Assembly: GCA_946560065.1 (NCBI GenBank)
Contig: CAMNUE010000002.1
Span: 1-64,000, forward strand
Length of the DNA stretch: 64,000 bases
Source: an uncultured bacterium
Lineage (GTDB): Bacteria; Bacillota_I; Bacilli_A; RF39; UBA660
Direction: 5' to 3'
Positions within the stretch are counted from its first letter, which is position 1. Each line of letters starts with the position of its first letter. Below, piece after piece: positions 15,988 through 25,293 of this stretch. The notes under the pieces were generated by a model, which was not told the DNA's origin, made no database searches, and saw nothing but the letters and a program-made list of their open reading frames with translations. The position numbers were made by a program, and so were the translations under genes.

Positions 15988-16699
15988 CGTTAACCACCTC
16001 ACAAATAATATCATCAAAAGCTTCACTCTGAGTAATTACAAGTTCTCGACTTTTTGCCATTTCAAGTACTGCCAAAAAAGTTGCCACAACATATTCTTTA
16101 GAAACAACTGGAAACAATTCAAAAAAAGATATTCTTTTTTTAGTCTTTAAAATTCTTTTTATATCATGTCTTCTAGAAGAAACACTAATCTCATTAACAG
16201 TAACTTTTGTCTTTAATGGTTTATTATCTATCTTTCTCTGATAATATTTTTTAAATGCATTAATCAAGTCATCAATAGATGCTTCTCCATGTATTTCATG
16301 AACTTCATCTATATAATTATTAATATTTTCTGGGGCTTTTGTATAAATATCTTTTCTTAATAGCTCTTTTTCTTGTAAAACTCTAGTAATATCTTTATAA
16401 GCTTGATATTCAAGCAATCTATTAACAAGTTCTTCTCTTGGATCAACTTCCTCTAAAGAATCATCTTCATTTTTAGTACTAGGCAGTAACATCTTAGATT
16501 TAATTTCTAATAACTCTGATGCAAGAACTAAATATTCAGAAGATACTTCCAAATTCATTCGCTCTTGACTATTTAAATAATCAACATATTGCTTAGTAAT
16601 CTTCTCAATCTCAATATCCATAATATCCATCTTACTCTCTTTTATAAGATGAAGTAATAAATCTAAAGGGCCCTCAAATTCATTAATTTTAAATTCCAT
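15980..16699 (-). CDS. scpA: Segregation and condensation protein A
   Basis: 239 aa from the ATG at 16699, which follows GGGGAAG. This is the kleisin subunit that bridges the Smc heads during chromosome condensation. The N-terminal kleisin signature FEGPLDLLLHLIKESKMDI is clear. The middle is acidic and helical. The C-terminal winged helix (ISFFELFPVVSKEYVVATFLAVLEMAKSRELVI) is complete. It is first of the scpA-scpB pair. The tRNA genes follow downstream on the same strand. Confidence 0.95.
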   Translation of the reverse strand: MEFKINEFEGPLDLLLHLIKESKMDIMDIEIEKITKQYVDYLNSQERMNLEVSSEYLVLASELLEIKSKMLLPSTKNEDDSLEEVDPREELVNRLLEYQAYKDITRVLQEKELLRKDIYTKAPENINNYIDEVHEIHGEASIDDLINAFKKYYQRKIDNKPLKTKVTVNEISVSSRRHDIKRILKTKKRISFFELFPVVSKEYVVATFLAVLEMAKSRELVITQSEAFDDIICEVVNGE

Positions 16700-16916
16700 A
16701 TTACACTTCCCCAATTCTTTGTTAATTATAACACAATAAAATAAAAACTTTCAATTTTCACATAATCTGTAAGAATATCATCTCATTAATAAGTATATCA
16801 AAACACTTTCCAAAGAACAATATATCTGCAATTATCAAAAATTAAACAATACAAAATACCACTACTAAAATATGCTATACTTATAATGAAATAAATTACA
16901 TACGAGGAGTAATAAA

Positions 16917-17948
16917 ATGATTAATATATTTGATATTATAAAACTGATAATGAGTTTTTTTGTTGTTGCAGTACACACTAATCCTTTGATAAGTTTTTCA
17001 GAAAATGCCAACTTCTATTTAGTCAATACCCTTGGAAGAATTCCAGTCCCAATATTTTTTTCAATCTCCGGTTTCTTTCTATTTAAAAACTTAAATAAAG
17101 AAAAAACAAATTATTATCAATATACTATAAAATATTTAAAAAAAATTACAATAATATATATAATTTGGTCCCTAATCTACTTTATTCCATATTATCTTAA
17201 TAACACATCACCAAACAAACTTATAGAGTTTATTCCTCACATATTTACTGATGGAGTATATAGTCAACTATGGTATTTAAAAGAATTAATTGTTGGTGTC
17301 ATTTTAACAACCATTATAAATCAAAAAATAGGTATCAAGAAAACTTTAATAATTTCACTCATTTTTTACATTGTAGGTATATTATTAGTTCCATATTTTC
17401 CTTTAATCGAAAAAATTTTCAATTCAAGTAATTCATTTTTTGATACAATTAATTATTGGGGAAAAATGATTGGAAGAAACGGATTACTTTTTGGAATGTT
17501 CTTCATTACACTAGGAGGATATATTGCTTCAAAAAAACATAAAGTTAATAATAAAATTTGTTTTTTAGGATTACTTTTATCCATTATATTTCTTATAGGT
17601 GAAACAACATTAATAAGAAAAATTGGTGGTCAATACTATGGTATACAAATATCTTTAATTCCCCTAACATATTTTTCTATCAATTCTATGCTTTATATAA
17701 ATGAAAAAACATCTAAAAAATATGATACCTATAAAATTAGAATACTAAGTTTTTTAATATACTTAATACATGAATGGGTTCACTTAACTTATATAATAAT
17801 TAGTACTCGTCTTATCACAATAAGTATTTTTAAAAATTCACTAATCTCTTATATAATAATATTAGTAGTAACTATTTTAATTTCAATAACAATTATACAT
17901 TTTAGTAAGAAAGATAAATTTAAATTTTTAAAGAAATTATATAGTTAA
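16917..17948 (+). CDS. Acyltransferase_3 family membrane protein
   Basis: 343 aa with about ten hydrophobic segments, the layout of the acyltransferase_3/OafA-WecH family that transfers acetyl or succinyl groups to cell-surface sugars. The N-terminus has the usual IIKLIMSFFVVAVHTNP with the conserved histidine, then the RIPVPIFFSISGFF motif. The conserved 'FISGF' region is present, but the usual Arg partner is less clear. TATAAT lies at 16882-16887 and ACGAGGAG before the ATG. It stands alone on the plus strand. Confidence 0.8.
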   Translation: MINIFDIIKLIMSFFVVAVHTNPLISFSENANFYLVNTLGRIPVPIFFSISGFFLFKNLNKEKTNYYQYTIKYLKKITIIYIIWSLIYFIPYYLNNTSPNKLIEFIPHIFTDGVYSQLWYLKELIVGVILTTIINQKIGIKKTLIISLIFYIVGILLVPYFPLIEKIFNSSNSFFDTINYWGKMIGRNGLLFGMFFITLGGYIASKKHKVNNKICFLGLLLSIIFLIGETTLIRKIGGQYYGIQISLIPLTYFSINSMLYINEKTSKKYDTYKIRILSFLIYLIHEWVHLTYIIISTRLITISIFKNSLISYIIILVVTILISITIIHFSKKDKFKFLKKLYS

Positions 17949-17999
17949 TAGGACTATCCATTTTATTTATAACAAGTTATAATAACATTAGGTGATTAA

Positions 18000-18305
18000 A
18001 TGAAAAAATTCAATGAATTAGATGAAGGCTTTATTTGTGAAAATTGCCATCAAGAAGTAAAACCTCTAGGATACTCATCAAGAGATCATTGTCCATATTG
18101 TTTATACTCAAAACATGTTGACATTAATCCAGGAGACAGAGAAAATCCTTGTAAAGGTCTATTAAAGCCAATACAAATAGAAAAATTTAAAGATACCTTT
18201 AAAATAGTTTATAAATGTCAAAAATGTAGTCAAAATCATAAAAATATTATGGCCAAAGACGACGATATGAGTAAAATAATTGAGCTTTCCAATATTGAAA
18301 AATAA
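18000..18305 (+). CDS. RNHCP-domain protein
   Basis: 101 aa. Cys pairs FICENCHQEV and HCPYCLYS, the PGDRENPCKGLLKPIQIE stretch, and YKCQKCSQNHKNIMAKDDD together match the RNHCP family, a small zinc-binding domain of unknown function common in Bacillota. GGTGATTAA precedes the ATG. It is convergent with the gene at 18332. A short A/T-rich hairpin between them (about 18303-18321) may terminate both. Confidence 0.8.
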   Translation: MKKFNELDEGFICENCHQEVKPLGYSSRDHCPYCLYSKHVDINPGDRENPCKGLLKPIQIEKFKDTFKIVYKCQKCSQNHKNIMAKDDDMSKIIELSNIEK

Positions 18306-18331
18306 AAAGAAAGCTTTTTTTATGCTCTCTT

Positions 18332-19267
18332 TTAAACTTCATTTTCTCTATTTTTATTAACAAAAATAACAAGACATCCAACACCAACAAAAGAAAATAC
18401 AAATGCAATAATTCCTATAGTAGACAAAGTCTTAGGATTAGCAATTACATTATTAGATGACCACTTAGCATACAAATCAATCTTTCCAACTAACTCACCA
18501 TCAACTTCTTCAGCAGGAGTTTTCTCTATATCAGTAAAATGACCACTATCACTAAAATAATCTTCTGCTAATTCTTGAGTCAATTCTGTTACTCTATACT
18601 GATAGTTCTTATCCAAATACCAACCTTCAAATTTATAGCCATCTCTTTCCAAATCTTTCAAAACTACAGTTCCATCTTCTTTTACATAACTAACAGGATT
18701 AGCCTCAATACTAGCTTTAGAAGCATTAAAAACATTTAAATAAGCAAGATTTAAGGAAATCATTTTCTTAACTTCTTCTGGATAAACAAGACTAAAAGAA
18801 AGATCACCACCAATCATAGAATAAGGCTCATAAATAAAATATCCATTTGGTTTATTATTTTTATCAAATATAAAATCTAAAAATTCATTATACTCAGTCG
18901 CTCCTGGACATATTTCAGAACTACCTACCGACTCATCAGTTGAAATTTTCTCAATACATCTTCCACTATTTTTTAAATCAATAAGTGAAGCGGAATAAAA
19001 ATCATAATTAAATTTTATAGTTTCACTAATTCCTCCACTTGAACCAACTACACGGTTAATAATGTAATCATTGTTTTTATATTTAATACTTTTTAATGAA
19101 ACGTGAAAAAAGTTATCAGGAACAATAGTATCATCATATAAAACTAACTTGTCACTGTCACCATTATATGTAAATTCATGTACAGAATATTCCTTAGCAA
19201 ACACTCCTAAGGGAATTAAAAAGGCAAGTGTACTAATCAAGATAAAATTAAATAAATATTTTTTCAT
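18332..19267 (-). CDS. Surface protein with InlB-type repeat and NPKT sorting signal
   Basis: 311 aa from the ATG at 19267, after AGGAGATTTT. A signal peptide (KKYLFNFILISTLAFLIPLG, cut near VFA) is followed by an extracellular region and one Listeria-Bacteroides/InlB B-repeat (GYKFEGWYLDKNYQYRV ... IDLYAKW). The C-terminus is NPKTL, then a hydrophobic span and NKNREN. NP[KQ]T followed by a membrane span and a positive tail is the sorting-signal form used by class B sortases. A sortase B gene lies two genes upstream (20536), so this is its likely substrate. Confidence 0.7.
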   Translation of the reverse strand: MKKYLFNFILISTLAFLIPLGVFAKEYSVHEFTYNGDSDKLVLYDDTIVPDNFFHVSLKSIKYKNNDYIINRVVGSSGGISETIKFNYDFYSASLIDLKNSGRCIEKISTDESVGSSEICPGATEYNEFLDFIFDKNNKPNGYFIYEPYSMIGGDLSFSLVYPEEVKKMISLNLAYLNVFNASKASIEANPVSYVKEDGTVVLKDLERDGYKFEGWYLDKNYQYRVTELTQELAEDYFSDSGHFTDIEKTPAEEVDGELVGKIDLYAKWSSNNVIANPKTLSTIGIIAFVFSFVGVGCLVIFVNKNRENEV

Positions 19268-19325
19268 AAAATCTCCTATCATCATAATCATAATATCACA
19301 TTAAGACAAAGTAAGAAATATTAAT

Positions 19326-20531
19326 CTAGTCATCTAAATTAAAAATATAATTATCAACCAAATCATTATCATCACCAAAACTCCTTCTCAAAAGTAATTT
19401 GTGATAAGTTAAAAGAAAATCACTCATAATGTACTCTCTTTTATTCAACTTTTCTTTAACTCTAAGTATTTTTTTGACAGATTCATTGATTCTTTCTTCA
19501 TTTATTTTTCCATCAATTACTGCCCGCTTAATTATTCCAACAGTTATACTCATTTTCTCTGGAGCTAGTAAAACATCAACCCCTGCATTAATTGCTCCAA
19601 CTAATAACTCTTCTGTAGAATAATAATTAGTAAGAGCCTTCATTCTTAAGCCGTCAGATACTATCAAGCCATCATAATCCAAATAATCTTTTAAGTAATC
19701 AATTCCATCTTTAGATAAAGTCAAAGGAACATTTCCTGTTATACTAGGTATAATATCATGAGAAATCATCATCATATCTAAATATTTACTATTTTCTTTA
19801 AATGGAACGAGTTCTCTTTCTTCTAGTTCTTTTTTTGTCTTCAAAATATAAGAACTTCCATAATGTGTATTTTCGGTACCATCACCAATTCCTGGTAAAT
19901 GCTTAGCACAAGAAACAACACTGTGATTATTTAATCCAAGTATGTAATTCTTTCCATATTCAGCAACTTCATCTTCACTTATTGAAAACGAACGAGAAAA
20001 ATCAAATTCATTATCACTAGTGGTTGAGATATCTAATACCGGAGAAAAATTAACATTTATTCCAAAGGTCGCTAACTCTTCACCATTAACCTTACCAGAA
20101 AGATAAGTATACAATAAATCATCATTACCTAAGTCTTCTAAAGATTTCAATTTAGTCAATCTAACATCTCCCAGTGACTTTAATCTTTGCATATAGCCAC
20201 CTTCTTGATCTATCCCTATAAAAATAGGAATATCAGAAGATTTATTAAGTTTTCGAATTAATTCAAAATAATCATTTTTATTCCATAAATTTTCACTATA
20301 CAAAATAAACCCACCTGGCTTGTATTTATAAATTGCATCATACAAGTCAGAAGTATAAATACCAGACCTATATTCAACAAATAACATTTGGCCAATCTTT
20401 TCATCCAATGACATATCATCAATAGAATACTTTTTTTGCGTAACAGTAGTTTTATTTGTACCAACTAAACAAGAACACACTGCTACAACACAAACAAAAC
20501 ATAAACCTAAAACCACCCTAAAATTTTTCAC
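19326..20531 (-). CDS. Glycoside hydrolase family 3, NagZ-like beta-N-acetylglucosaminidase
   Basis: 401 aa, secreted or a lipoprotein (N-terminal hydrophobic segment ending VAVCSCLVG; VCSC could be a lipobox). The GH3 barrel shows FIGIDQEGGYMQRL, the KHLPGIGDGTENTH loop corresponding to the NagZ KH(F/L)PG-GD-x-x-x-x-H catalytic loop, and the nucleophile Asp in GLIVSDGLRMKAL. It probably trims GlcNAc from cell-wall fragments or glycans outside the cell. It ends a same-strand cluster with a sortase and the NPKT protein. Confidence 0.85.
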   Translation of the reverse strand: MKNFRVVLGLCFVCVVAVCSCLVGTNKTTVTQKKYSIDDMSLDEKIGQMLFVEYRSGIYTSDLYDAIYKYKPGGFILYSENLWNKNDYFELIRKLNKSSDIPIFIGIDQEGGYMQRLKSLGDVRLTKLKSLEDLGNDDLLYTYLSGKVNGEELATFGINVNFSPVLDISTTSDNEFDFSRSFSISEDEVAEYGKNYILGLNNHSVVSCAKHLPGIGDGTENTHYGSSYILKTKKELEERELVPFKENSKYLDMMMISHDIIPSITGNVPLTLSKDGIDYLKDYLDYDGLIVSDGLRMKALTNYYSTEELLVGAINAGVDVLLAPEKMSITVGIIKRAVIDGKINEERINESVKKILRVKEKLNKREYIMSDFLLTYHKLLLRRSFGDDNDLVDNYIFNLDD

Positions 20532-20535
20532 AAAA

Positions 20536-21510
20536 TCAACCTATTAGCTTCGCATGAACTACCTTTCTTCCCTTATTATCATCTGTACAAGTAGATAAAG
20601 TAATAATCTTATCATTAGCATCTAAATTAACATTAAACTTATAATTACTTCTATCAACTAAAGTATCTAAAAACTTTTTATACTCACTATTATTATTAAA
20701 ATTATTACTTAAATAATAAATCTCTGGTTCAATAGAATAACAAGAAAAAACTTCATAAACATATCTTTTATTTTCAGTAACAACAATTATTCTATGATTA
20801 GAACTCTTAAACCACTTATCAGTAAAAACATTAGATAAACTACCAAAACCTGTTTTATTAAGTAAATTATGACCATAAAATATCGTATTTGAATCAGACA
20901 TTTCTTTAGAATTTCTAAAATCCATAAAAGTCCAGCCACTTACTTTAATTTCTTTCTTTATATTATGATTTAAATAATAATCATTATCAACAGTTTGAAC
21001 AATAGGATAATTAATACTTGTTCCATCTACAATCAACCAAGCAACCACATCACCATTAACCTCTTTTAACTCATTGAAATTAATATCATCTACTTTCATT
21101 TTTCCATACTTACTATAAAGATTTGTTTCCATTTGTAAAGCTTTATCTGTCGGAGTTGAAGTGACTTCTTCCCCATTTTGTGCACTATTCAAATCATTAT
21201 CTTCTATATTATTAACCTTAGAATCATCTATATAAACTACTTTACTATCATTATACAAATAAGTATATAAAAACATAATAATAAAGAATATTAAAACAAT
21301 AAATAAAAACGAAACAGGATCACTTTGTTTTTTCTTAAAGTAACCATCAATTTTTTTAAAAATATTACAATTTTTAATTCGACCAAGTAAAATAAAAGGT
21401 AATCGAATATAAAAGAAAAAGCCTTTCGCTAACAATTCACAATCATAGTAAAAACCCTTAAATATAGTCTTAAATATTCGACTAATAAATAACATAAATT
21501 TCTTAATCAT
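20536..21510 (-). CDS. srtB: Class B-type sortase
   Basis: 324 aa. A basic N-terminus precedes a membrane segment (FLFIVLIFFIIMFLYTYLYN, about residues 88-107), then the sortase barrel. Catalytic residues are visible: His in FYGHNLLNKTGFG, Cys in ITLSTCTDD and Arg in GRKVVHAKL. The VAWLIVDGTSINYPIVQ strand and the helix after the His are typical of class B. The long N-terminal extension (about 85 aa) is unusual. It overlaps the upstream gene by four bases. Likely substrate: the NPKT protein at 18332. Confidence 0.88.
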   Translation of the reverse strand: MIKKFMLFISRIFKTIFKGFYYDCELLAKGFFFYIRLPFILLGRIKNCNIFKKIDGYFKKKQSDPVSFLFIVLIFFIIMFLYTYLYNDSKVVYIDDSKVNNIEDNDLNSAQNGEEVTSTPTDKALQMETNLYSKYGKMKVDDINFNELKEVNGDVVAWLIVDGTSINYPIVQTVDNDYYLNHNIKKEIKVSGWTFMDFRNSKEMSDSNTIFYGHNLLNKTGFGSLSNVFTDKWFKSSNHRIIVVTENKRYVYEVFSCYSIEPEIYYLSNNFNNNSEYKKFLDTLVDRSNYKFNVNLDANDKIITLSTCTDDNKGRKVVHAKLIG

Positions 21511-22187
21511 ATTATTTCTTCATCCTCTAAAGAATTATCATTTTTACTAATATTTACTTGGTTTTTAATTTGAGAATTATCTTTTTCATCAGTTTGTCCA
21601 TTACTTGAAACTTTATCTTTTTGCTCTTTAGCTTGAACACTTTTTTTTAGTGATGTATCCTCAACTAAATAACTACTCTGAATAACAGGTTCTACATAAT
21701 AATTACTATTTCTATTATTATCATTATCATCTGTTTTATTTACTAAATCATTACTCTCACCTGGTAAAATATTAACTGGTTGAGTATCTTCTAAAACATT
21801 ATTAAAAGAATTATTTTGAATTGGAGAACCTTTGCTAAAATAATTAAAATTATTAAAAATTTGAGTATCAAACTGCGTACTAAGATTATTATTAATTGAA
21901 TTATCTATATGCGAAATAGAAACACTATTAAATTGATTAATTACTTGAGTATCCATAATCTCATTCGTCCAATTATCCATCTGATTATTAATATTATTAT
22001 CAAATGGAGTACTCATCATATTAGTGACATTACCATTAACATTTATTTCTTTAACAGAATCATCGTTATTAGAAACATCACTTGTATTTTCTTCTTTATT
22101 ATTCTTCTTCTCTAAAATTGTAAGAATTATTCCAGTAATAAAAGATGTCACAATTATTATTATAAAAATTATATACACAATAACCAT
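21507..22187 (-). CDS. Membrane-anchored Asn/Ser-rich protein
   Basis: 226 aa from the ATG at 22187, after AGAGGTG. One N-terminal membrane helix (VIVYIIFIIIIVTSFITGIIL) is followed by a hydrophilic, probably disordered region rich in Asn, Asp, Ser and Gln with loose internal repeats (MDTQVINQFN, LSTQFDTQIFNNFN, LEDTQPVNI). No family recognised. It is translationally coupled to the sortase. The disordered region probably faces the cytoplasm, which is inference from the basic residues after the helix. Confidence 0.6.
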   Translation of the reverse strand: MVIVYIIFIIIIVTSFITGIILTILEKKNNKEENTSDVSNNDDSVKEINVNGNVTNMMSTPFDNNINNQMDNWTNEIMDTQVINQFNSVSISHIDNSINNNLSTQFDTQIFNNFNYFSKGSPIQNNSFNNVLEDTQPVNILPGESNDLVNKTDDNDNNRNSNYYVEPVIQSSYLVEDTSLKKSVQAKEQKDKVSSNGQTDEKDNSQIKNQVNISKNDNSLEDEEII

Positions 22188-22263
22188 AAACACACCTCTA
22201 TTCTTTTATATAATTATAACAAAAAAATGAAATATCTCAAAACATTTCATTTTTAATATATAA

Positions 22264-22614
22264 CTAATTTTTTGGTTTAAAAAACAATGTAAATAAAAAG
22301 GAAAATATTATTGCAGAAGTAATTCCCGCTGCTGTCATATCAAACATTCCCATAAATATTCCCATAAATCCTAAACTTTCAGCTCTTGCAAGTGCTCCAT
22401 GTATTAAGGAATGTCCAAAACTTGTAATTGGAAGTTGTGCTCCTCCACCTACTACTTTAATAATCACATCATATATTCCAAAACTATCTAAAAAAGCTCC
22501 AATAACAACTAATATACTAGTAATATGACCTGCAGTCAATTTACTATTATCCAAGATTATCTGTGAAATCATACAAATAAATCCACAAAATAAAAACGAA
22601 TTAAAAAGTAACAC
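22264..22614 (-). CDS. spoVAE: Stage V sporulation protein AE
   Basis: 116 aa, hydrophobic with three to four membrane spans. It matches the SpoVAE (AEb) family (GGGAQLPITSFGHSLIHGAL, then GFMGIFMGMFDMTAAGI). SpoVAC, SpoVAD and SpoVAE form the dipicolinic-acid channel of the spore inner membrane, used for uptake in sporulation and release in germination. It overlaps spoVAD by one base and is last in the operon. Confidence 0.93.
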   Translation of the reverse strand: MLLFNSFLFCGFICMISQIILDNSKLTAGHITSILVVIGAFLDSFGIYDVIIKVVGGGAQLPITSFGHSLIHGALARAESLGFMGIFMGMFDMTAAGITSAIIFSFLFTLFFKPKN

Positions 22615-23606
22615 TATACCACCTCCAAACTAATCGCATGACAAATAGAATTTATATTTTCTTTTTGATATACAAGTAATGGAGAAAACAAAGCTCCTGT
22701 CGCCAAAAATAATACTTTCTTTAATTTCTTTTCCTTCATCATATGATAAATATAAGAATAAACCACCAAAGCGCTACAAACAGGTCCACTTCCTCCAGCT
22801 TTTACTTCTTTTTGTTCTTCTAAATCATAAAGCATAACTCCACAATCGTTATAATTATCACTTAAATCTAAATCATAAGTATTAAGTAAGTAATCTTTTA
22901 CAATTTCTTTACCATATTTTCCTAAGTCCCCAGTAACTATCAAATCATAATAATTAGGATTTCTTCCTGTATCTTCAAAATGCTTAACTAAAGTATCAAT
23001 TGCACTAGGAGCCATAACTCTTCCCATATCATTAGGATCATTTTGCTCATAGTCAATAATTTTACCAAGTGTAGCAGATTCAACTCTTACTTCACTCTTT
23101 TCATTTGTCAATAAACAACAAGCAGCTCCTGTTGCTGTAAAAGTCGCACTACTAGGTCGAGGTGCCCCATACTCTGTTGGATACCTAAATTGTTTCTCAC
23201 TACTCATATTATGAGAAGAAACTAAACAAGCACAATTATTAATAAAATTCCCCTCTATAAAATTAGCTCCAATAATCATTCCTAAAACACTACTACTACA
23301 AGCACCATATACACCAATAAAACTATTTCCTACTCCACTAGCTCCATAAGTAGAGGCAGTTATCTGATTAAGCAAATCTCCACCTATTACTAAATCAATA
23401 GTACTTTTATTAACACCACTTTTTTTCATTATCATAACAAGAGCATCTTTAACTAATTTTATCTCAGCCTTCTCCCATGATTTTTCGCCAAAATATAAAT
23501 CATCATAAGTTTTATCAAAATAACGTCTCAAAGGACCATTCTTCTCATAAGGACCACAAACAGTTGCAGTTTCATCTATATATACATTTTTATACTTAAA
23601 AGTCAT
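22614..23606 (-). CDS. spoVAD: Stage V sporulation protein AD
   Basis: 330 aa, thiolase-fold soluble subunit that binds dipicolinic acid. Family motifs are GPYEKNGPLRRYFD, GGDLLNQI, GVYGACSSSVLGM, GAPRPSSATFTATGA and KAGGSGPVCSALVVYSY. Full length. The start overlaps spoVAC by four bases (ATGA). Confidence 0.95.
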   Translation of the reverse strand: MTFKYKNVYIDETATVCGPYEKNGPLRRYFDKTYDDLYFGEKSWEKAEIKLVKDALVMIMKKSGVNKSTIDLVIGGDLLNQITASTYGASGVGNSFIGVYGACSSSVLGMIIGANFIEGNFINNCACLVSSHNMSSEKQFRYPTEYGAPRPSSATFTATGAACCLLTNEKSEVRVESATLGKIIDYEQNDPNDMGRVMAPSAIDTLVKHFEDTGRNPNYYDLIVTGDLGKYGKEIVKDYLLNTYDLDLSDNYNDCGVMLYDLEEQKEVKAGGSGPVCSALVVYSYIYHMMKEKKLKKVLFLATGALFSPLLVYQKENINSICHAISLEVV

Positions 23607-24046
23607 CCTATCCCTCCTATGATATATCTAACCATTCCAAAAAACCAAGCCGAAACAATTCCATATATAATTACAGAACCAGCAAGTTTAAACATATTAG
23701 AACCAACTCCATATATAGGACCTTCTCTCTTATAATCAAGTGAACTACTTGTCATCGAATGAGCAAATCCCGTAATTGGAATTAATAAGCCACATCTAAA
23801 CTTTGTTACCCATTTATCAAAAAAACCTAATGCTGTAAATAAACTAGCCAAGAAAATAAAAGTAACAATCATCACTGTAGCCGCATCACTTCTAGATAAG
23901 TGAAAGTACCAACATAACCATTCAATCATTCCTTCTCCAAGTATTCCCATAACACCTCCAGATAAAAATGCAACAATCGCATTCTTTACTCTATCTTCAG
24001 GAGCCTTATGAACATCCGCAATTTTATCATATTTTGTATTTCTCAT
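23603..24046 (-). CDS. spoVAC: Stage V sporulation protein AC
   Basis: 147 aa from the ATG at 24046 (MRNTKYDKIADVHKAPE), after GGTGA. The track's longer start overlaps the sigma gene region and adds unrelated residues. This is a membrane channel subunit with about four spans and the family motif FRCGLLIPITGFAHSMTSSSLDYKREG. First of the three spoVA genes. Confidence 0.94.
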   Translation of the reverse strand: MRNTKYDKIADVHKAPEDRVKNAIVAFLSGGVMGILGEGMIEWLCWYFHLSRSDAATVMIVTFIFLASLFTALGFFDKWVTKFRCGLLIPITGFAHSMTSSSLDYKREGPIYGVGSNMFKLAGSVIIYGIVSAWFFGMVRYIIGGIG

Positions 24047-24101
24047 TTTAATCACCACTAGTATTTTAACCAAATAAAAAAAGATTATACAAAAATTTAG
24101 T

Positions 24102-24713
24102 CTATAATCTATCTCTAAGTTTCTGTAGAATCTTTGCTTCACATCTAGATACTTGTACCTGACTCATTCCAAGAATACTAGAAGTCTCTCTTTGAGTTAG
24201 TTCTTCATAATATCTTGCTAAAATAAGATTTCTCTCTTCACTCGGCAAATTCATAATCTCATTTCTTAAGTCTAATAACTCAGGACTAGTATCATCATAA
24301 GTTTTAACCACATTATAAACATCGTCAATTGACTCCATCTCATCAGTCGCTTGAAGTGCCATATCAACCATCTCGGGAGTAACTTCTAAATAAACCGCAA
24401 CCTCTGTATTAGTAGCTTCTCTACCAAGTCTTTGTGATATAACTTCCTTAGCTTTAATAATACTTTTCTTTAATTCAATTAAATTTTTACTAACTTTTAA
24501 ACTACTACTTTCGCGAATGTATTTATTTACTTCACCAATTATATAGTAATATGCATAAGTGGAAAACTTTGTACCTTGACTAGAATCAAAATGCTTGTAG
24601 GCATCTATTAATCCAAGCATTCCAACTTGATACAAATCATCCCTTTCAAATCTTTTAGGATACTTATTTATAATACTATATATTAACCCTTCATAGTCTA
24701 AGAGTTTATCCAT
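24102..24713 (-). CDS. Sporulation-type RNA polymerase sigma factor (SigF/SigG-like)
   Basis: 203 aa. Region 2 (DLYQVGMLGLIDAYKHFDSSQGTKFSTYAYYYIIGEV), region 3 (GREATNTEVAVYLEVTPEMV) and region 4 HTH (LTQRETSSILGMSQVQVSRCEAKIL) are clear. It is about 50 residues shorter than Bacillus SigF, mainly at the N-terminus. It lies directly upstream of spoVAC-AD-AE, as sigF precedes spoVA in Bacillus. No anti-sigma SpoIIAB or anti-anti-sigma SpoIIAA gene adjoins it here, since dut is next. SigF or SigG identity cannot be decided from sequence alone. Confidence 0.8.
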   Translation of the reverse strand: MDKLLDYEGLIYSIINKYPKRFERDDLYQVGMLGLIDAYKHFDSSQGTKFSTYAYYYIIGEVNKYIRESSSLKVSKNLIELKKSIIKAKEVISQRLGREATNTEVAVYLEVTPEMVDMALQATDEMESIDDVYNVVKTYDDTSPELLDLRNEIMNLPSEERNLILARYYEELTQRETSSILGMSQVQVSRCEAKILQKLRDRL

Positions 24714-24796
24714 TTATCCTCCTTTCATTTTTAATATAAAACTAAAGATTAATTCTTTCTAGCAATTCGACAAAGCATTTCAAAAAATTCAATCGA

Positions 24797-24826
24797 CAAA
24801 AAAAGAATAGTTTTCAAAACTACTCT
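24797..24826 (-). terminator. Terminator of the nrd-dut operon
   Basis: On the minus strand AGAGTAGTTTT and AAAACTATTCT form an 11-bp stem with one G-U and a 1-nt centre, then a run of seven T. It begins at the dut stop codon. Confidence 0.8.
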
Positions 24827-25284
24827 TACTTATCTGTAGAACCAAATCCACCTTTTCTTTCACCAGTTGCATTATCACCATCACAAATTAAGTATTTCAT
24901 AAATATTACTTGTGCAACTGCATCACCTTTTTTTATTTCAAGTTCATGATCTGAACAATTAAATACTTGAACCATAAAATGTCCATCATTATCTGGATTT
25001 TCATAATAATCCGCATCAATCAATCCCAAACCATGTGGAGTAAGTAATCCTTTCTTAGGGCCACCTGATCTACTTAACAAGAAGTAAAATTCATCATCCA
25101 TACAGTAAGCTTTCAATCCAGTTGGAATAAGTGTGGGTTTAATTCCAGGCTTAAAAACTGGAATTGTAACATCTTCTGCAGCTTCAATATCATAAGCCGC
25201 CGCATTTTTTGTCTTTCTAACAGGAATATTAATTCCTTTATCTTCCCAACCTTTTGCTATTTCAAATCCTCTAACTTTTTCCAT
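24826..25284 (-). CDS. dut: dUTP diphosphatase
   Basis: 152 aa trimeric dUTPase. It hydrolyses dUTP to dUMP, lowering uracil in DNA and feeding thymidylate synthesis. The five motifs are visible: AAAYDIEAAED, SRSGGPKKG, GLGLIDADYYEN, GDAVAQVIF and the C-terminal RKGGFGSTDK loop. The spacing is slightly longer than in Bacillus. Last gene of the anaerobic reductase operon, which links dNTP production and clean-up. Confidence 0.93.
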   Translation of the reverse strand: MEKVRGFEIAKGWEDKGINIPVRKTKNAAAYDIEAAEDVTIPVFKPGIKPTLIPTGLKAYCMDDEFYFLLSRSGGPKKGLLTPHGLGLIDADYYENPDNDGHFMVQVFNCSDHELEIKKGDAVAQVIFMKYLICDGDNATGERKGGFGSTDK

Positions 25285-25293
25285 CGTAACCTC

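Noticed and set aside
22024-22230. Plus-strand hydrophobic ORFs opposite the Asn-rich protein
   Set aside because: Produced by the reverse complement of repetitive AAT/ATT codons.
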